Of a stretch of 64,000 nt of DNA, positions 17,805 to 27,234 are shown one piece after another. Made by a program: the position numbers and the translations under genes. The stretch lies in contig JAFEFN010000003.1 in the NCBI GenBank assembly GCA_018240525.1, forward strand, positions 518,085 to 582,084. The letters are read 5' to 3'. Source of the stretch: Pseudomonadota bacterium. GTDB lineage: Bacteria; Pseudomonadota; Gammaproteobacteria; Steroidobacterales; Steroidobacteraceae. Each line of letters begins with the position of its first letter. Within the stretch, counting starts at the first letter, position 1. The notes under the pieces are model-generated. The model ran no database searches and had not been told where the DNA came from. It saw only the letters and a list, made by a program, of their open reading frames with translations.

Positions 17805-18956
17805 ATGCCAATGTCCCGTGCTCATCCGATTGGCTCCCTGCTACGGGGCGAGTCGGGCGACCTCGATCAGCTGCTGCTGACACTCTACGAGAGCATCGAT
17901 GCCGACGAGCCCTGGAGCGAATTCCTGGAGCTGCTGTGTGCGCGTACCGGCGCGAGTGCGGCCACCCTGGTCCTGCGCCAGCCCGCGCGTGGTGATCGCG
18001 GCATGCTTTTCGACGTCAATACGCGACGCGCCGTCGTCGAGGTATACCGGACCCAGGTGTTCGCAGACGATCCATTCCTCGATCTTGGCGAAGGCACAGC
18101 CTGCAACATTCTCGACCGCGTCTCGCGCGAAGCCTTCCTGCGTTCACGCTACTACAACGAGCTGCTCAAGCTGGACGACGTCTGCGACATCCTCGCGCTG
18201 AACGTCACCTTCGGGAGCACCTACCAGGGCAGCCTCAAGCTCGCGCGGCGCAACCCGGAAGAGTCCTTCGGGGCGCCGGAGAAGGCGCTGCTGAACCGCC
18301 TGTATCCGCATATCAAGCTGGCCATGGAGAGCTACGAGCGAGCGCACCGCGAGGCATTGGAAAGCAATGCGTACGTCCATGCGATCGACCAGCTGGCCTT
18401 CGGCGTCATCATCCTGAACGAGCGGCGGCACGTCATCCGCATCAACGAGACCGCGGCCGGCATGCTGCGCGATGGCAGTCTGCTGCGCATCGAGGGCAAC
18501 GAGCTGCGCGCCGTTGCCGCACAGCACCAAGGTGATCTCAGCCATGCCTTGCAGGCGGTCTATGAGACGGCCCGGTCTGACGGGCGCGGGGCGCGCGCCC
18601 TGAAGCTCGCGCCCTCAGGCGGCACCGGCACCAACGCGCTGCACCTGCTGCTCAAGCCGATTACCCCAAGCACCGGCGGCGAGGGCGCCGGCGTCGCGAT
18701 CTTCGTGTCCGTCGACAACTTGCAGCGTAATGTCTCGATCGAGCCCTTTGCCCGCCTCTACGGGATCTCGCGCGCGGAGGTGGCGCTGGTCGCGGCTCTC
18801 CTGGATGGCGCATCGATCACCGAGGCGGCGAGCACGCTCGGGATCTCGGAGAACACTGCGCGCGCCCAGCTGCGCTCGGTATTCGGCAAGACCGGCACGC
18901 ATCGCCAGCCGGAGCTGACGCGCCTCGTGCTCACCAGCCTGGCGATCATCGCTTGA
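17805..18956 (+). CDS. LuxR-type transcriptional regulator (paralogue 2)
   Basis: The 383-residue protein parallels the regulator at 8287-9441 over its whole length: the same SPW/EPWSEFLE start, VYRTxxFxDDPFLDL, FGVxILNER PAS-like core and LuxR HTH (SRAEVALVAALLDG to NTARAQLRSVFGKT). The start is uncertain between ATGs at 17805 and 17811 and a longer frame from 17748. It is divergent from the TonB receptor and overlaps the next SDR gene by 4 bp at TTGA, so the two are translationally coupled. It probably controls the receptor or its own operon in response to substrate. Confidence 0.88.
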   Translation: MPMSRAHPIGSLLRGESGDLDQLLLTLYESIDADEPWSEFLELLCARTGASAATLVLRQPARGDRGMLFDVNTRRAVVEVYRTQVFADDPFLDLGEGTACNILDRVSREAFLRSRYYNELLKLDDVCDILALNVTFGSTYQGSLKLARRNPEESFGAPEKALLNRLYPHIKLAMESYERAHREALESNAYVHAIDQLAFGVIILNERRHVIRINETAAGMLRDGSLLRIEGNELRAVAAQHQGDLSHALQAVYETARSDGRGARALKLAPSGGTGTNALHLLLKPITPSTGGEGAGVAIFVSVDNLQRNVSIEPFARLYGISRAEVALVAALLDGASITEAASTLGISENTARAQLRSVFGKTGTHRQPELTRLVLTSLAIIA

Positions 18957-19903
18957 GCACTCCGCTGCGCTTCGATGGCCGCGTCGCCATCGTTACGGGT
19001 GCCGGTCGCGGTCTTGGGCGCGCCTATGCGGAGTTTCTCGCCAGGCGGGGCGCCGCGGTGATCGTCAACGACCCCGGCCTATCCGCAGCGGGAGACGCCG
19101 TCAGCAACAGCCGGGGGCCGGCCGACGAGTGCGTTGCGGCCATCGTGGCGGCCGGCGGGACGGCCGCCGCCAGCTATGAATCGGTGGCACATTCAGCGGG
19201 AGCCGTCGCGATCGCTGCGCAGGCCCTGCGAGATTTCGGGCGGCTCGACGTTCTGATCAACAACGCAGGGATCGGGCTGGACAGGCCGTTCGCAGAGACC
19301 AGCGCCGCGGACTTCGAGCGCCTCTTGGGCGTGCACTTCATGGGCACCGCGCTCATGTGCCAGGCCGCCTGGGACACGATGCGCACCGCTGGCTACGGAC
19401 GCATCGTCAATACCACCTCGTCGGCGATCTTCGGCTACGCCAACTGCAGCGCCTATGCTGCGGCCAAGGGGGCGATCCTCGCGTTCTCGCGCAGCCTCGC
19501 CCTGGAGGGCGCGCCTGCCAACATCGCGGTCAACTGCATCTCCCCGGCTGCGGCCACACGCATGACGGCCGGCGTGGGCATGGATCCGGCCCAGCGCGCA
19601 TGGATGGAGCGTGAACTGCCCCCTGCCGCGGTGGCACCGGTGGCGGCCTATCTCGCCCATGAGAGCTGCACACTGCGCGGTGAGGTGCTCTCGGCCGCCG
19701 GCGGATCGGTGCGCCGCTACCTAATCGGAGAGACCGCGGGCTTCAGGGCACAGGACCTCACGCCCGAGATCCTCGCCGACAACCTGGCGCGGATTCTCGA
19801 TCCGCGTTCCTTCGCAGCCTTTGCGAGCGCCAGCGAGGCGGTCGCACGCGGGCAGGCCCTCGACCGGCAGCCCATCGGCTCGGCGGTCACGCCACCCGGG
19901 TAA
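18953..19903 (+). CDS. SDR family dehydrogenase, multifunctional-enzyme-type-2-like
   Basis: This 316-residue SDR starts at a TTG overlapping the regulator's stop. It has TGAGRGLGRAYAEFLARRGA, an insertion SNSRGPADECV, NNAGIGLDRP and a Ser in TTSSAIFG with YAAAK. The long insertion after the beta-2 strand and the C-terminal tail after the Rossmann core resemble the hydroxyacyl-CoA dehydrogenase domain of MFE-2. A beta-oxidation-type step on a side chain is therefore plausible. It overlaps the molybdopterin oxidoreductase gene tail to tail by 17 bp. Confidence 0.88.
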   Translation: MSTPLRFDGRVAIVTGAGRGLGRAYAEFLARRGAAVIVNDPGLSAAGDAVSNSRGPADECVAAIVAAGGTAAASYESVAHSAGAVAIAAQALRDFGRLDVLINNAGIGLDRPFAETSAADFERLLGVHFMGTALMCQAAWDTMRTAGYGRIVNTTSSAIFGYANCSAYAAAKGAILAFSRSLALEGAPANIAVNCISPAAATRMTAGVGMDPAQRAWMERELPPAAVAPVAAYLAHESCTLRGEVLSAAGGSVRRYLIGETAGFRAQDLTPEILADNLARILDPRSFAAFASASEAVARGQALDRQPIGSAVTPPG

Positions 19904-21914
19904 GCGAAACCGGGAGCGCGGTCATCTGCGGCTGCGTCGTGAGCGGGTCGATGCCGCGCCTGGCGGAAGTCAGGTGCGCCACGTTTGCCTCGTGCCAGCC
20001 CTGCGACATCGACACCACCCCAGGCCGCAAGCGGTCATCGAGGTGCAGCTGCACGCAAACCCTGCCGAAGCTGCTTGCCACGACCGCACGGTCACCCTCC
20101 TGCAAGCCCTCGCGGGCTGCGTCCTGCGGATGGATGCGCAGCCGAGGCAGGTCCCTCGACACCTCCGGGGATACGTAGTCGGTGGAGTTGGTTCGGCTCA
20201 GCTGTCGCCCGTTGACCAGCAGCAACGCGGGGTGGCTCCCGCTGCCTGCCGGCTGCGCCTGCGAGCGCCCCAGGCTTGCGAGCCGATCGGCCATGCCAGG
20301 TGGCAGTAGGCGCCAGCGGCCCTGCGGCAAGCCCCTTTCCCGTAACCAGCCGTACAGGCGCGGCGGGGTCAGCCCCGTGCTGCCGGCGGCGATGAGTGCA
20401 TCGCCCCCGTCGCGACTGTGGGCGGTCAGGTAGCGGATGACCTCATCATCGCTGTCGGTCCCGGCTGGCAGTCCCTCCAGGACATCGACATCCAGGCGGC
20501 GGCCCAGCTCCCGCAGCATCCACCACATCGGGCGCCGCTCGGCCACGCGCGGCACCACGGCTGCGGCATAGCTGGTGCTGACCTCGGCCACGAAGTCGGC
20601 ACGCTCCATTTGGCCAGTCGAGGGCAGTACGTGCGAGGCGATCGCGGTCAAGGGCGTTGCGACCACGTCGATGGACACCAGCACGTCGAGGGAGCGCAAC
20701 GCGGCCTCGGTACGCTGTGGCTCGGGGAACGCAGTGAGTGGACTGGAACCGCAGACCAGCAACGCCCGCAGGTTCCGCGCCTCGATCTCATCGACGATGG
20801 CAATTGCCGGCCGCTGCCCGAATACGCTCGGCAGTTCGGGGCGCGACTTGGGTCCAGGTCCGAGCAGACCCTCCGGCGGAGAGTGCGCCCACTGCGGCTG
20901 CCGCTCCATCGGGTAAGTCCATCCGGGGTTGAACCACATCCCGCCACGCCGGTCGAGCGAACCGGTGACGATCAGTAGCACCCAGCGCAGCCACTCCGTC
21001 AGGAGGGCATGCTCACCGAAGGTAATGCCGGTGCCGGCGACCACGGCGCATCTGCCGGCAACGCGGATGGCGCTCAGCAGTTCCAGCAGCACCGCCGCGT
21101 CGAGACCGGTGGCGTCGCGGGCGCGGTGCAGAGTGAATGGCTGCACCGACTGTTGCAACCGTGTGCGATCGGCCGCAAGGGTCATATGCGCGTAGTCCTC
21201 GTGGTCGGCACCCTCTTCGAGGAGTTCACGGATCAGCCAGGCGAGCAGGATCGCGTCAGAACCGGGGCGGATGGGGAGGTGCCGGTCGGCCAGAGCGGCC
21301 GTCTGCGTACGGCGCGGGTCGATTACCCAGAGCTTGCCGCCCCGCCTGCGGAAGGCGCGGATGCGCCGCTGCGGGTCGGGCAACATGGTCAGATAGCCGT
21401 TGGACACAGCGGGGTTGGAGCCGAGGTAGATCGCCAGCCGGTTGTCCTCGTCCTCCGGGATCCAGACCGGCCAGAGGAACCAGGTACCGCAGACCAGGTC
21501 TGCGGCACGCAGCGCCGGCGCCACATCGACGGTTGCGGCGGTATGGAACTGCTCCGAACCCAGCTTGCGGATGAAGCGCTCGATCACCGGCAGCCCGATG
21601 GTGTCGGATACCGCACCGGTGCCCTGGTAAACGCCGACGCTGTCGGGGCCGTACTGCGTGATCAGCGCGCGCAGCTTGCCGGCCAGGTCATCCAGGCATG
21701 CACCCCAGCCGACGGGCCGGCCGTGCAGCGTGGGGTAATCCAAGCGGTCGGCACGGTGGTGGAAGTAGCCGAGCGAATGACCCTTGGGACAGATGTAACC
21801 GTGCGTGCGCGGGTTTTCCTTGTCACCCTTCACATCCACGACGCGCGCGCCGTCTACGGCCACGACGATGGCACAGCCGGCGCTGCAGCAGCGACACACG
21901 GTCCTGACTTTCAT
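19887..21914 (-). CDS. Molybdopterin-dependent oxidoreductase (DMSO reductase superfamily)
   Basis: The 675-residue protein has an N-terminal 4Fe-4S motif C7-x2-C10-x3-C14...C42, a central molybdopterin domain with YLGSNPAVSNGY, and a C-terminal guanine-dinucleotide-binding barrel beginning LLLVNGRQLSRTNSTDY. Against FdsA of this window, where C377 is the metal-ligand position in CARVCHSP, the aligned residue here is D130 in ATVDVAP. The start at 21914 (MKVRTVCRCC) fits the family. It lies 102 bp downstream of the hydantoinase gene and has no signal peptide, so it probably works in the cytoplasm. The substrate is unknown. Confidence 0.88.
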   Translation of the reverse strand: MKVRTVCRCCSAGCAIVVAVDGARVVDVKGDKENPRTHGYICPKGHSLGYFHHRADRLDYPTLHGRPVGWGACLDDLAGKLRALITQYGPDSVGVYQGTGAVSDTIGLPVIERFIRKLGSEQFHTAATVDVAPALRAADLVCGTWFLWPVWIPEDEDNRLAIYLGSNPAVSNGYLTMLPDPQRRIRAFRRRGGKLWVIDPRRTQTAALADRHLPIRPGSDAILLAWLIRELLEEGADHEDYAHMTLAADRTRLQQSVQPFTLHRARDATGLDAAVLLELLSAIRVAGRCAVVAGTGITFGEHALLTEWLRWVLLIVTGSLDRRGGMWFNPGWTYPMERQPQWAHSPPEGLLGPGPKSRPELPSVFGQRPAIAIVDEIEARNLRALLVCGSSPLTAFPEPQRTEAALRSLDVLVSIDVVATPLTAIASHVLPSTGQMERADFVAEVSTSYAAAVVPRVAERRPMWWMLRELGRRLDVDVLEGLPAGTDSDDEVIRYLTAHSRDGGDALIAAGSTGLTPPRLYGWLRERGLPQGRWRLLPPGMADRLASLGRSQAQPAGSGSHPALLLVNGRQLSRTNSTDYVSPEVSRDLPRLRIHPQDAAREGLQEGDRAVVASSFGRVCVQLHLDDRLRPGVVSMSQGWHEANVAHLTSARRGIDPLTTQPQMTALPVSLTRVA

Positions 21915-22016
21915 CGCGCGGGCACGAGCCTCATGTCGCGGTCCTGCCCTGTTATCGCAGGGCATCCCCTCGATGGCAATAATGCGTACGGGTGAAGCGG
22001 CGCCGTCAGCACAGAC

Positions 22017-24056
22017 TCAGCGGGCACCCCCGGTCGCCGGCCGGCCCGTGGCCCGCGATCGCACCGTAGCCTCGGCCAGATAGTCCTCGTCCGAGCCTGC
22101 ATGCGCGCGCCGCTCCATCACGTGCGTCTCGACGTGCGCGTCCGTGGCGCCCGCGCGCCGTGCCGCGGCCAACGCGAGTTCGCGCGAAACGCGCTTGGCA
22201 TCCTCGATGGCAGCCTCGGGGTCGGGGTAATCCCGGTTGCCGGCCGGATCGTGGACGCGGAAGACCTTGAAGGTGGGCTGGTTCACCAGGACCTCGCAGA
22301 CCTCGGAGACAACGCCGGCGACAGCGCCGACGGCGTTGCACACGGCGGCATGCTCGGGCACGAACAGCTGCGCTCCGAGCCTGCGGGCGACCTCTGGGAA
22401 ATACGTACCCGCCGGCGCGCCGATCGCGACCAGCGGCGTGGCAAGGCGCATCTGGCCATCGACCACGTTCGAGAACTTCGCGCCCGCAACCGTCTGCTCG
22501 AGCAACGCACCCAGCGGCCCCCAGCGTCCGCCCTGCGGCTCCAGGCCCGGATCCTGCGCCAGCGCGCACTCGAGGACCACCCGACCCGCCTTGCGCAGCA
22601 CGAACTCGTAGGTGCGCGCGCAGATCTGTTCTGGGGTGTCCTTGTCCCGACGCGCGCGGGCATTGCGTTCTTCGGTCGCCAAGATTGCCGCCCCCAGATG
22701 GGCCGCCTCGCGGCACCAGCCTTGTTGCCGGCCCAGTACGTGCATGGCATCGCTTGGCGTGAAGCCACAGATCGTGGCCAGGCCCCGGTCGACCAGCCGG
22801 CGCAGCGCCTCGATCGCCGGTCCGGTCCGTGCGGCCACGGACACCCTGCTGGGCGTGGGACCGAGCGACTCCCAGATACGCCGCTCCACGCGGTCGAGCG
22901 TACCCCCGGGATCGCGGCCGGGGTGGCGGTAGGCGAACTGCGTTGCGTGCGGCGGCGGATATTCCTCCGCCGCGAGCAATTTCAGCTCGTCCAGCACTTG
23001 CGGGAACTGGGTAGCCAGCAGGCTGAGCGGCATCGTCTTGCGCGGCCCCACCGTGAGGTTGCGCTCGCGGTCCAGCCCGACCTCGCTGTCTCCGCCAAGT
23101 CCGCAGGTATGCACGTCGATCGCCTCGATCATCGTACGCCAGCCGCCAATCACGGCGCCCTCGGCACGCACGATGGGACGGCCGGCCAGCACGATGGCGA
23201 CGTCGGTCGTGGTGCCACCCATGTCCGCGACGACGAAGTCCTGCAGCCCCTGCAGGAAGCCGGCGCCGACCACGCTCGCCGCCGGGCCGGACAGCACGGT
23301 CTCCACCGGATACTCCAGCGCCACCTCGGCGCGCATCAGCGTCCCGTCGCCCTTGACGATCATGACCGGCGCGGCGATCGCTTCGCGCTCGAGCACGCGG
23401 CGCAGCGCCGCCAGCAGGTGAGCGATCTGAGGCGTGAGACGCGCGTTCAGTGCCGCGGTAAGCGCGCGCTTGGGCGCGTCCAGCTGCGAGCTCAACTCGT
23501 GGCTGCAAGTGACCGGCTTAGGGCAGATTGCGCGGATGCGCTCGCGAGCGCGTCGCTCATGCGAGGGGTTGCGCACGGAGAACATGGAGGCTACTGCAAA
23601 CGCCTCCACCTGCGCGCCATGCTCGCGAACCGCGGCATCGATCGCGGCCTCATCGAGGGGCGCATGCTCTTCGCCGGTACCCTCATGGCCACCGGCTACG
23701 CGCACGATCACCCCACCCCCGCCGCGGCGCAGATTCGAGCGCTCCACCATTCTTTCGTCGAAACCGATCAGTATCGTGCAGATGGAGCTGAATCGGTTCT
23801 CCACCACGGCGTTGGTGGCGAGGGTCGTGGAGACGGACACCAGGGTGATGCGCTCACGTTGCGTGCCGGCGGGGAGCTTGGCCAGCACCGCCCGGATCGC
23901 CCCATCCAGGCCTATCGAGAGGTCCCAGGGCGTCGTCAGGGACTTGGCGCTCGCGACCACGCGGCGCCGCCCGTCCAGGGCCACCGCGTCGGTGAAGGTG
24001 CCGCCGGTATCCACCCCGATGCTGAATTCCTCAACGAGCGCCGACATCTCGCTCAT
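22017..24056 (-). CDS. Hydantoinase/oxoprolinase family protein (HyuA type)
   Basis: The 679-residue protein has the hydantoinase A / acetone-carboxylase beta architecture. An N-terminal ATP-binding segment VDTGGTFTDAV (about residues 14-24) and a second phosphate motif DMGGTTTDVAIV near 285 belong to the ASKHA fold, and a C-terminal domain follows from about 520. Members are ATP-dependent hydantoinases, N-methylhydantoinases, oxoprolinases or ketone carboxylase subunits, usually with a HyuB partner; no HyuB is visible here. It sits in a row of minus-strand genes with an LLM enzyme and an exporter. Confidence 0.88.
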   Translation of the reverse strand: MSEMSALVEEFSIGVDTGGTFTDAVALDGRRRVVASAKSLTTPWDLSIGLDGAIRAVLAKLPAGTQRERITLVSVSTTLATNAVVENRFSSICTILIGFDERMVERSNLRRGGGGVIVRVAGGHEGTGEEHAPLDEAAIDAAVREHGAQVEAFAVASMFSVRNPSHERRARERIRAICPKPVTCSHELSSQLDAPKRALTAALNARLTPQIAHLLAALRRVLEREAIAAPVMIVKGDGTLMRAEVALEYPVETVLSGPAASVVGAGFLQGLQDFVVADMGGTTTDVAIVLAGRPIVRAEGAVIGGWRTMIEAIDVHTCGLGGDSEVGLDRERNLTVGPRKTMPLSLLATQFPQVLDELKLLAAEEYPPPHATQFAYRHPGRDPGGTLDRVERRIWESLGPTPSRVSVAARTGPAIEALRRLVDRGLATICGFTPSDAMHVLGRQQGWCREAAHLGAAILATEERNARARRDKDTPEQICARTYEFVLRKAGRVVLECALAQDPGLEPQGGRWGPLGALLEQTVAGAKFSNVVDGQMRLATPLVAIGAPAGTYFPEVARRLGAQLFVPEHAAVCNAVGAVAGVVSEVCEVLVNQPTFKVFRVHDPAGNRDYPDPEAAIEDAKRVSRELALAAARRAGATDAHVETHVMERRAHAGSDEDYLAEATVRSRATGRPATGGAR

Positions 24057-24193
24057 CGCCGCCCGCCAGGAAGGCTGCTGGACCGGCCATCACCAAGAAT
24101 CATGAACACCCCGTAGCTGGTCGCGGAAGCAACCCCAAGACCCACATATTAATCCCAAGTCCGCCCGTGGATTTGCCGCGGCAGCACGGCCCT

Positions 24194-25762
24194 CTATTCC
24201 AGCGCCGCCACCTCATCGGCGACCGCGACGACCTCCTTCTTCTTAGGTGGCTTGATCAGGATCAGCGCCGGAATCACCATGATCGTGAGGATCAGCAGCA
24301 GCCGGAAGTCGTCCAGGTAGGCGATCATCGCGGCCTGGCGCGTCACCTCCTCGTTGAGCGCCGCGATGCCCGGAAGGCTCTGCAACCCGTAGGCGGTCCC
24401 GGCCGGGCTCCAGAACAGGTCCGGGTGCGCGCGGCTCAAGTTCTCGACCAGGCCGGCATGCACGATCTGTGTGTTGCGGACCAATAGAGCCTGCGTGGCC
24501 GCGATGCCGATGGCGCTGCCGATGTTGCGCATGAGGCTGAAGGTCGCCGTGCCGTCGGCGCGCAGCTCCGGCGACAGCGTGGCGAACGCCGCAGCCGTCA
24601 GCGGCACGAACACGATGCCGAGCCCGAATCCCTGCAGCAGGCCAGGCCAGATGATGGAGCTCTGCGTCATCGTCAGGTCGTAGTGGACGGTCTGCCAGCA
24701 GGAGATCGCCGTGATCCCAAATCCGACCCCGAGCAGGATGCGTATGTCGACCTTGCCCGTCAGTCGCCCGACGATCAGCATGGCGATCATGGTGCCGATG
24801 CCGCTGGGCGCCATCACCAGGCCGGCAAGGGTCGCCGGATAGCCAAACAGATTCTGCAGCATGGTCGCCAGCAAGGCCCGCGTAGCGAACAGCACCATGC
24901 CAATGACGAAGATCATGACGATGCCGGAGACGTAGTTCGGATTGTGCAGCAGGCGTCGGTCGAAGAATGACTTGCCCGCGGGGGTGAGCATCGTGTGCAG
25001 CAGGAAGTAGCTGAAGCTGACTGCGAACGCCACGGCCTCGAGCCAGGTCTCCTTCGAGGAGAACCAGTCGTTCTGCTCGCCACGGTCGAGGAAGAGCTGC
25101 AACGCGGCGATGGCGATGGCTAGCGTGGTGAAGCCGAAGACATCGAAGAGCACGCGCCGGGCACCGGGGCGCGCCTTGATGTAACGGCCAATGCCGTAGA
25201 AGGCGACGGCGCCGATGGGCACGTTGATGAAAAATACCCAACGCCAGTCGAAGTTCTCGGTGAGGTAGCCACCGAGTGCCGGTCCCATGATCGGCCCGAT
25301 CATGACGCCAACGCCCCAGACAGCCATCGCGGAACCGTGCTTGCCCGGCGGGTAAATGTCGAGCATTACCGCCTGCGACAGTGGCACGAGGGCCGCCCCG
25401 AAGAAACCCTGCAGCAGGCGAGCCACGACGATCTGGGCCAGCGATTCGGATATGCCGCACAGGACGGAGGCGATGGTGAACCCCGCGATGGAAACGAGCA
25501 GCACCTGTTTCAGGCCGAAGCGGTCCGTGAGCCACCCGGCCAGGGGCGTGGCGATTCCAGCGGCGACGATGTAGGAGGTCAGCACCCAGGTGATCTGGTC
25601 GAGCGATGCCGACAGACTTCCCTGCATGTGCGGGAGGGCTACGTTGGCGATGGTACCGTCGATGGCCTGGATGATGGTCGCGAGCATCACCGAGATGGTG
25701 ATCATGCCCCTGTGGGCGGGCTCCCCGTGCGTGGTGCTGCCGTCGGCGGCTGCGGCGCTCAT
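24194..25762 (-). CDS. DHA2-family MFS multidrug/drug exporter (EmrB/QacA type)
   Basis: The 522-residue integral membrane protein shows 14 predicted transmembrane segments, the motif A loop GWLTDRFGLKQ and the antiporter motif C (GVMIGPIMGPALGG). This is the DHA2 family of proton-driven exporters. The start is at MSAAAADGS. It lies 21 bp downstream of the LLM gene, so it is probably co-transcribed with it and may export a toxic intermediate. No membrane-fusion partner is adjacent. Confidence 0.92.
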   Translation of the reverse strand: MSAAAADGSTTHGEPAHRGMITISVMLATIIQAIDGTIANVALPHMQGSLSASLDQITWVLTSYIVAAGIATPLAGWLTDRFGLKQVLLVSIAGFTIASVLCGISESLAQIVVARLLQGFFGAALVPLSQAVMLDIYPPGKHGSAMAVWGVGVMIGPIMGPALGGYLTENFDWRWVFFINVPIGAVAFYGIGRYIKARPGARRVLFDVFGFTTLAIAIAALQLFLDRGEQNDWFSSKETWLEAVAFAVSFSYFLLHTMLTPAGKSFFDRRLLHNPNYVSGIVMIFVIGMVLFATRALLATMLQNLFGYPATLAGLVMAPSGIGTMIAMLIVGRLTGKVDIRILLGVGFGITAISCWQTVHYDLTMTQSSIIWPGLLQGFGLGIVFVPLTAAAFATLSPELRADGTATFSLMRNIGSAIGIAATQALLVRNTQIVHAGLVENLSRAHPDLFWSPAGTAYGLQSLPGIAALNEEVTRQAAMIAYLDDFRLLLILTIMVIPALILIKPPKKKEVVAVADEVAALE

Positions 25763-25783
25763 TGCTGACCCGGACCTGCTTCC

Positions 25784-26791
25784 TCAGCCGCAGCGCTTGC
25801 GCAGCAGCGGCAGCACGCGCTCCCCGAACAGGCGGAGGAAGCGCGCCTGGTCGTCGCCCGGCCCGTGGAACACGAGATGGTTGAAGCCAAGGTCGACGTA
25901 CCGCGCGATCCTCTCGACCATCTCCGCAGGGTCGGTGCTGACGATCCAGCGCGAGGCGGTGCGTTCGACCGAAAGCGCGTCGGCCCGGCGCTCCATCTCG
26001 ATCGGATCCTCGACGTCGGTCTTTTCCTGCGGCGTCAGTGCCAACGCGGCCCAGTGTCGCGTGTCTTCGAGCGCGCGCCCGCGGTCGGTATCGAATGACA
26101 CTTTCATCTCGATCAACCGGTCATAGTTGGCCGAGGTTGCGCGCCCCGACGCCTCGAGCCCTGCCGCCAGGTTCGGCAACAGTGTCTCGGTATACAACTC
26201 CCATTTCTTCCCCGAGGTGCAGATGAAGCCATCGCCCTCAAGTCCTGCCAGCTTGGCCATGAACGGTCCCGCGCCAGCAATGTACAGGGGCACCGGCGTG
26301 GCCGGACGGTCGTAGACGGTGGCGAGCCTGGTCTTGTAGTACTGGCCGTCAAAGCTCACGCGCTCCTGGGTCCAAAGTGCGCGAATGAGTCTGATGGCCT
26401 CGCGAAAGCGCGCCGTGCGCTCCTTCTGCTCGGGCCATTCGACGCCGGAGGCCGGCACCTCGTTCAGAGACTCGCCCGTGCCGAGCCCGAGGACGACCCG
26501 TCCGGGGAACAGCACCCCAAGAGTCCCGAAGGCCTGCGCCACGACTGAAGGGTGGTAGCGGAACGTGGGGGTGAGCACGCTGGTCCCCATGACGATGCGC
26601 CGTGTGCGCGCTCCCAGCGCCCCCAGCCAGGCGAGCGAGAACGGCGCGTGCGCATGGCTGTGCCGCCAGGGCTGGAAATGATCGGAGATCCATACCGAGT
26701 CGTAGCCGCACTCCTCCGCCAGGCACGCATAGTCAAGCAGCTCGGTCGGACCGAACTGTTCGGAGGAAGCCTTGTAGCCGAGCTTGAGCAT
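25784..26791 (-). CDS. LLM-class oxidoreductase, F420-dependent glucose-6-phosphate-dehydrogenase-like
   Basis: The 335-residue TIM barrel reads KLGYKASSEQF at its start, then VWISDHFQPW, GVLFPGRVVLGLGTGESLNE and PLYIAGAGPFMAKLAG. These are hallmarks of the F420-binding luciferase-like family next to Fgd1. In actinobacteria such enzymes use F420; in proteobacteria they may use F420 or FMN. I see no F420 biosynthesis gene in the window. It is between a SnoaL-like gene (17 bp upstream) and the DHA2 exporter (21 bp downstream). Confidence 0.87.
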   Translation of the reverse strand: MLKLGYKASSEQFGPTELLDYACLAEECGYDSVWISDHFQPWRHSHAHAPFSLAWLGALGARTRRIVMGTSVLTPTFRYHPSVVAQAFGTLGVLFPGRVVLGLGTGESLNEVPASGVEWPEQKERTARFREAIRLIRALWTQERVSFDGQYYKTRLATVYDRPATPVPLYIAGAGPFMAKLAGLEGDGFICTSGKKWELYTETLLPNLAAGLEASGRATSANYDRLIEMKVSFDTDRGRALEDTRHWAALALTPQEKTDVEDPIEMERRADALSVERTASRWIVSTDPAEMVERIARYVDLGFNHLVFHGPGDDQARFLRLFGERVLPLLRKRCG

Positions 26792-26808
26792 CCTGGGTCT
26801 CGCCTCGG

Positions 26809-27234
26809 CTAGGCGGGCCGCTCCAGCACCTCGGTCGCGTGCCCCGAGTCCAGGTACTCGCGCGCGGTCTTGATCTTGCCACCCTCGAGCAGGACGAGAA
26901 GGTGGTAGACGTTATTGTAGAGCTTACCCGCACGCGTCCTGCCGTAGGACTCTGCCTCTACCGCTACGCGATCCTCTTCCGCGGTGGTCCCGAGGATCGT
27001 GAACCGCAGTCCGGTGGGAAACATGTCGGCGGAGCCTTCGCACAAGGCGCGGTAACTGGCCTTGGTGTACTCGGACGGATAGGGATAGTCCTTGGCACGT
27101 GCCATGAGCTGCCAGGTCGCATCCTCGGCCACGCGGTCCCAGCACCTGGAATTCCCGCTGGTCAGCTCGGCGAAGAAATCCAGTACGAACCTGCGCGCAT
27201 CCTCTGCCTTCACGTCCCCTCCTATGCCTTGCAC
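26809..27234 (-). CDS. SnoaL-like / NTF2-fold protein
   Basis: This 141-residue protein shows the NTF2-like pattern: a helix with FVLDFFAELTSG, then DRVAEDATWQLMARAKDYPYPSEY and a C-terminal sheet (YNNVYHLLVLLEGGKIKTAREYLDSGHA). It resembles limonene-epoxide-hydrolase-like or ketosteroid-isomerase-like proteins. It is first in the minus-strand row SnoaL / LLM / exporter / HyuA / molybdoenzyme. A GTG codon seven residues in is an alternative start. Confidence 0.78.
   Translation of the reverse strand: MQGIGGDVKAEDARRFVLDFFAELTSGNSRCWDRVAEDATWQLMARAKDYPYPSEYTKASYRALCEGSADMFPTGLRFTILGTTAEEDRVAVEAESYGRTRAGKLYNNVYHLLVLLEGGKIKTAREYLDSGHATEVLERPA

Noticed and set aside
22006..24116. Very long open frames opposite and overlapping hyuA (500 codons on the minus strand, 671 codons on the plus strand)
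   Set aside because: Their translations are Arg/Ala/Gly-rich with no protein-family signature. They are a by-product of third-position G/C in a real gene in another frame.
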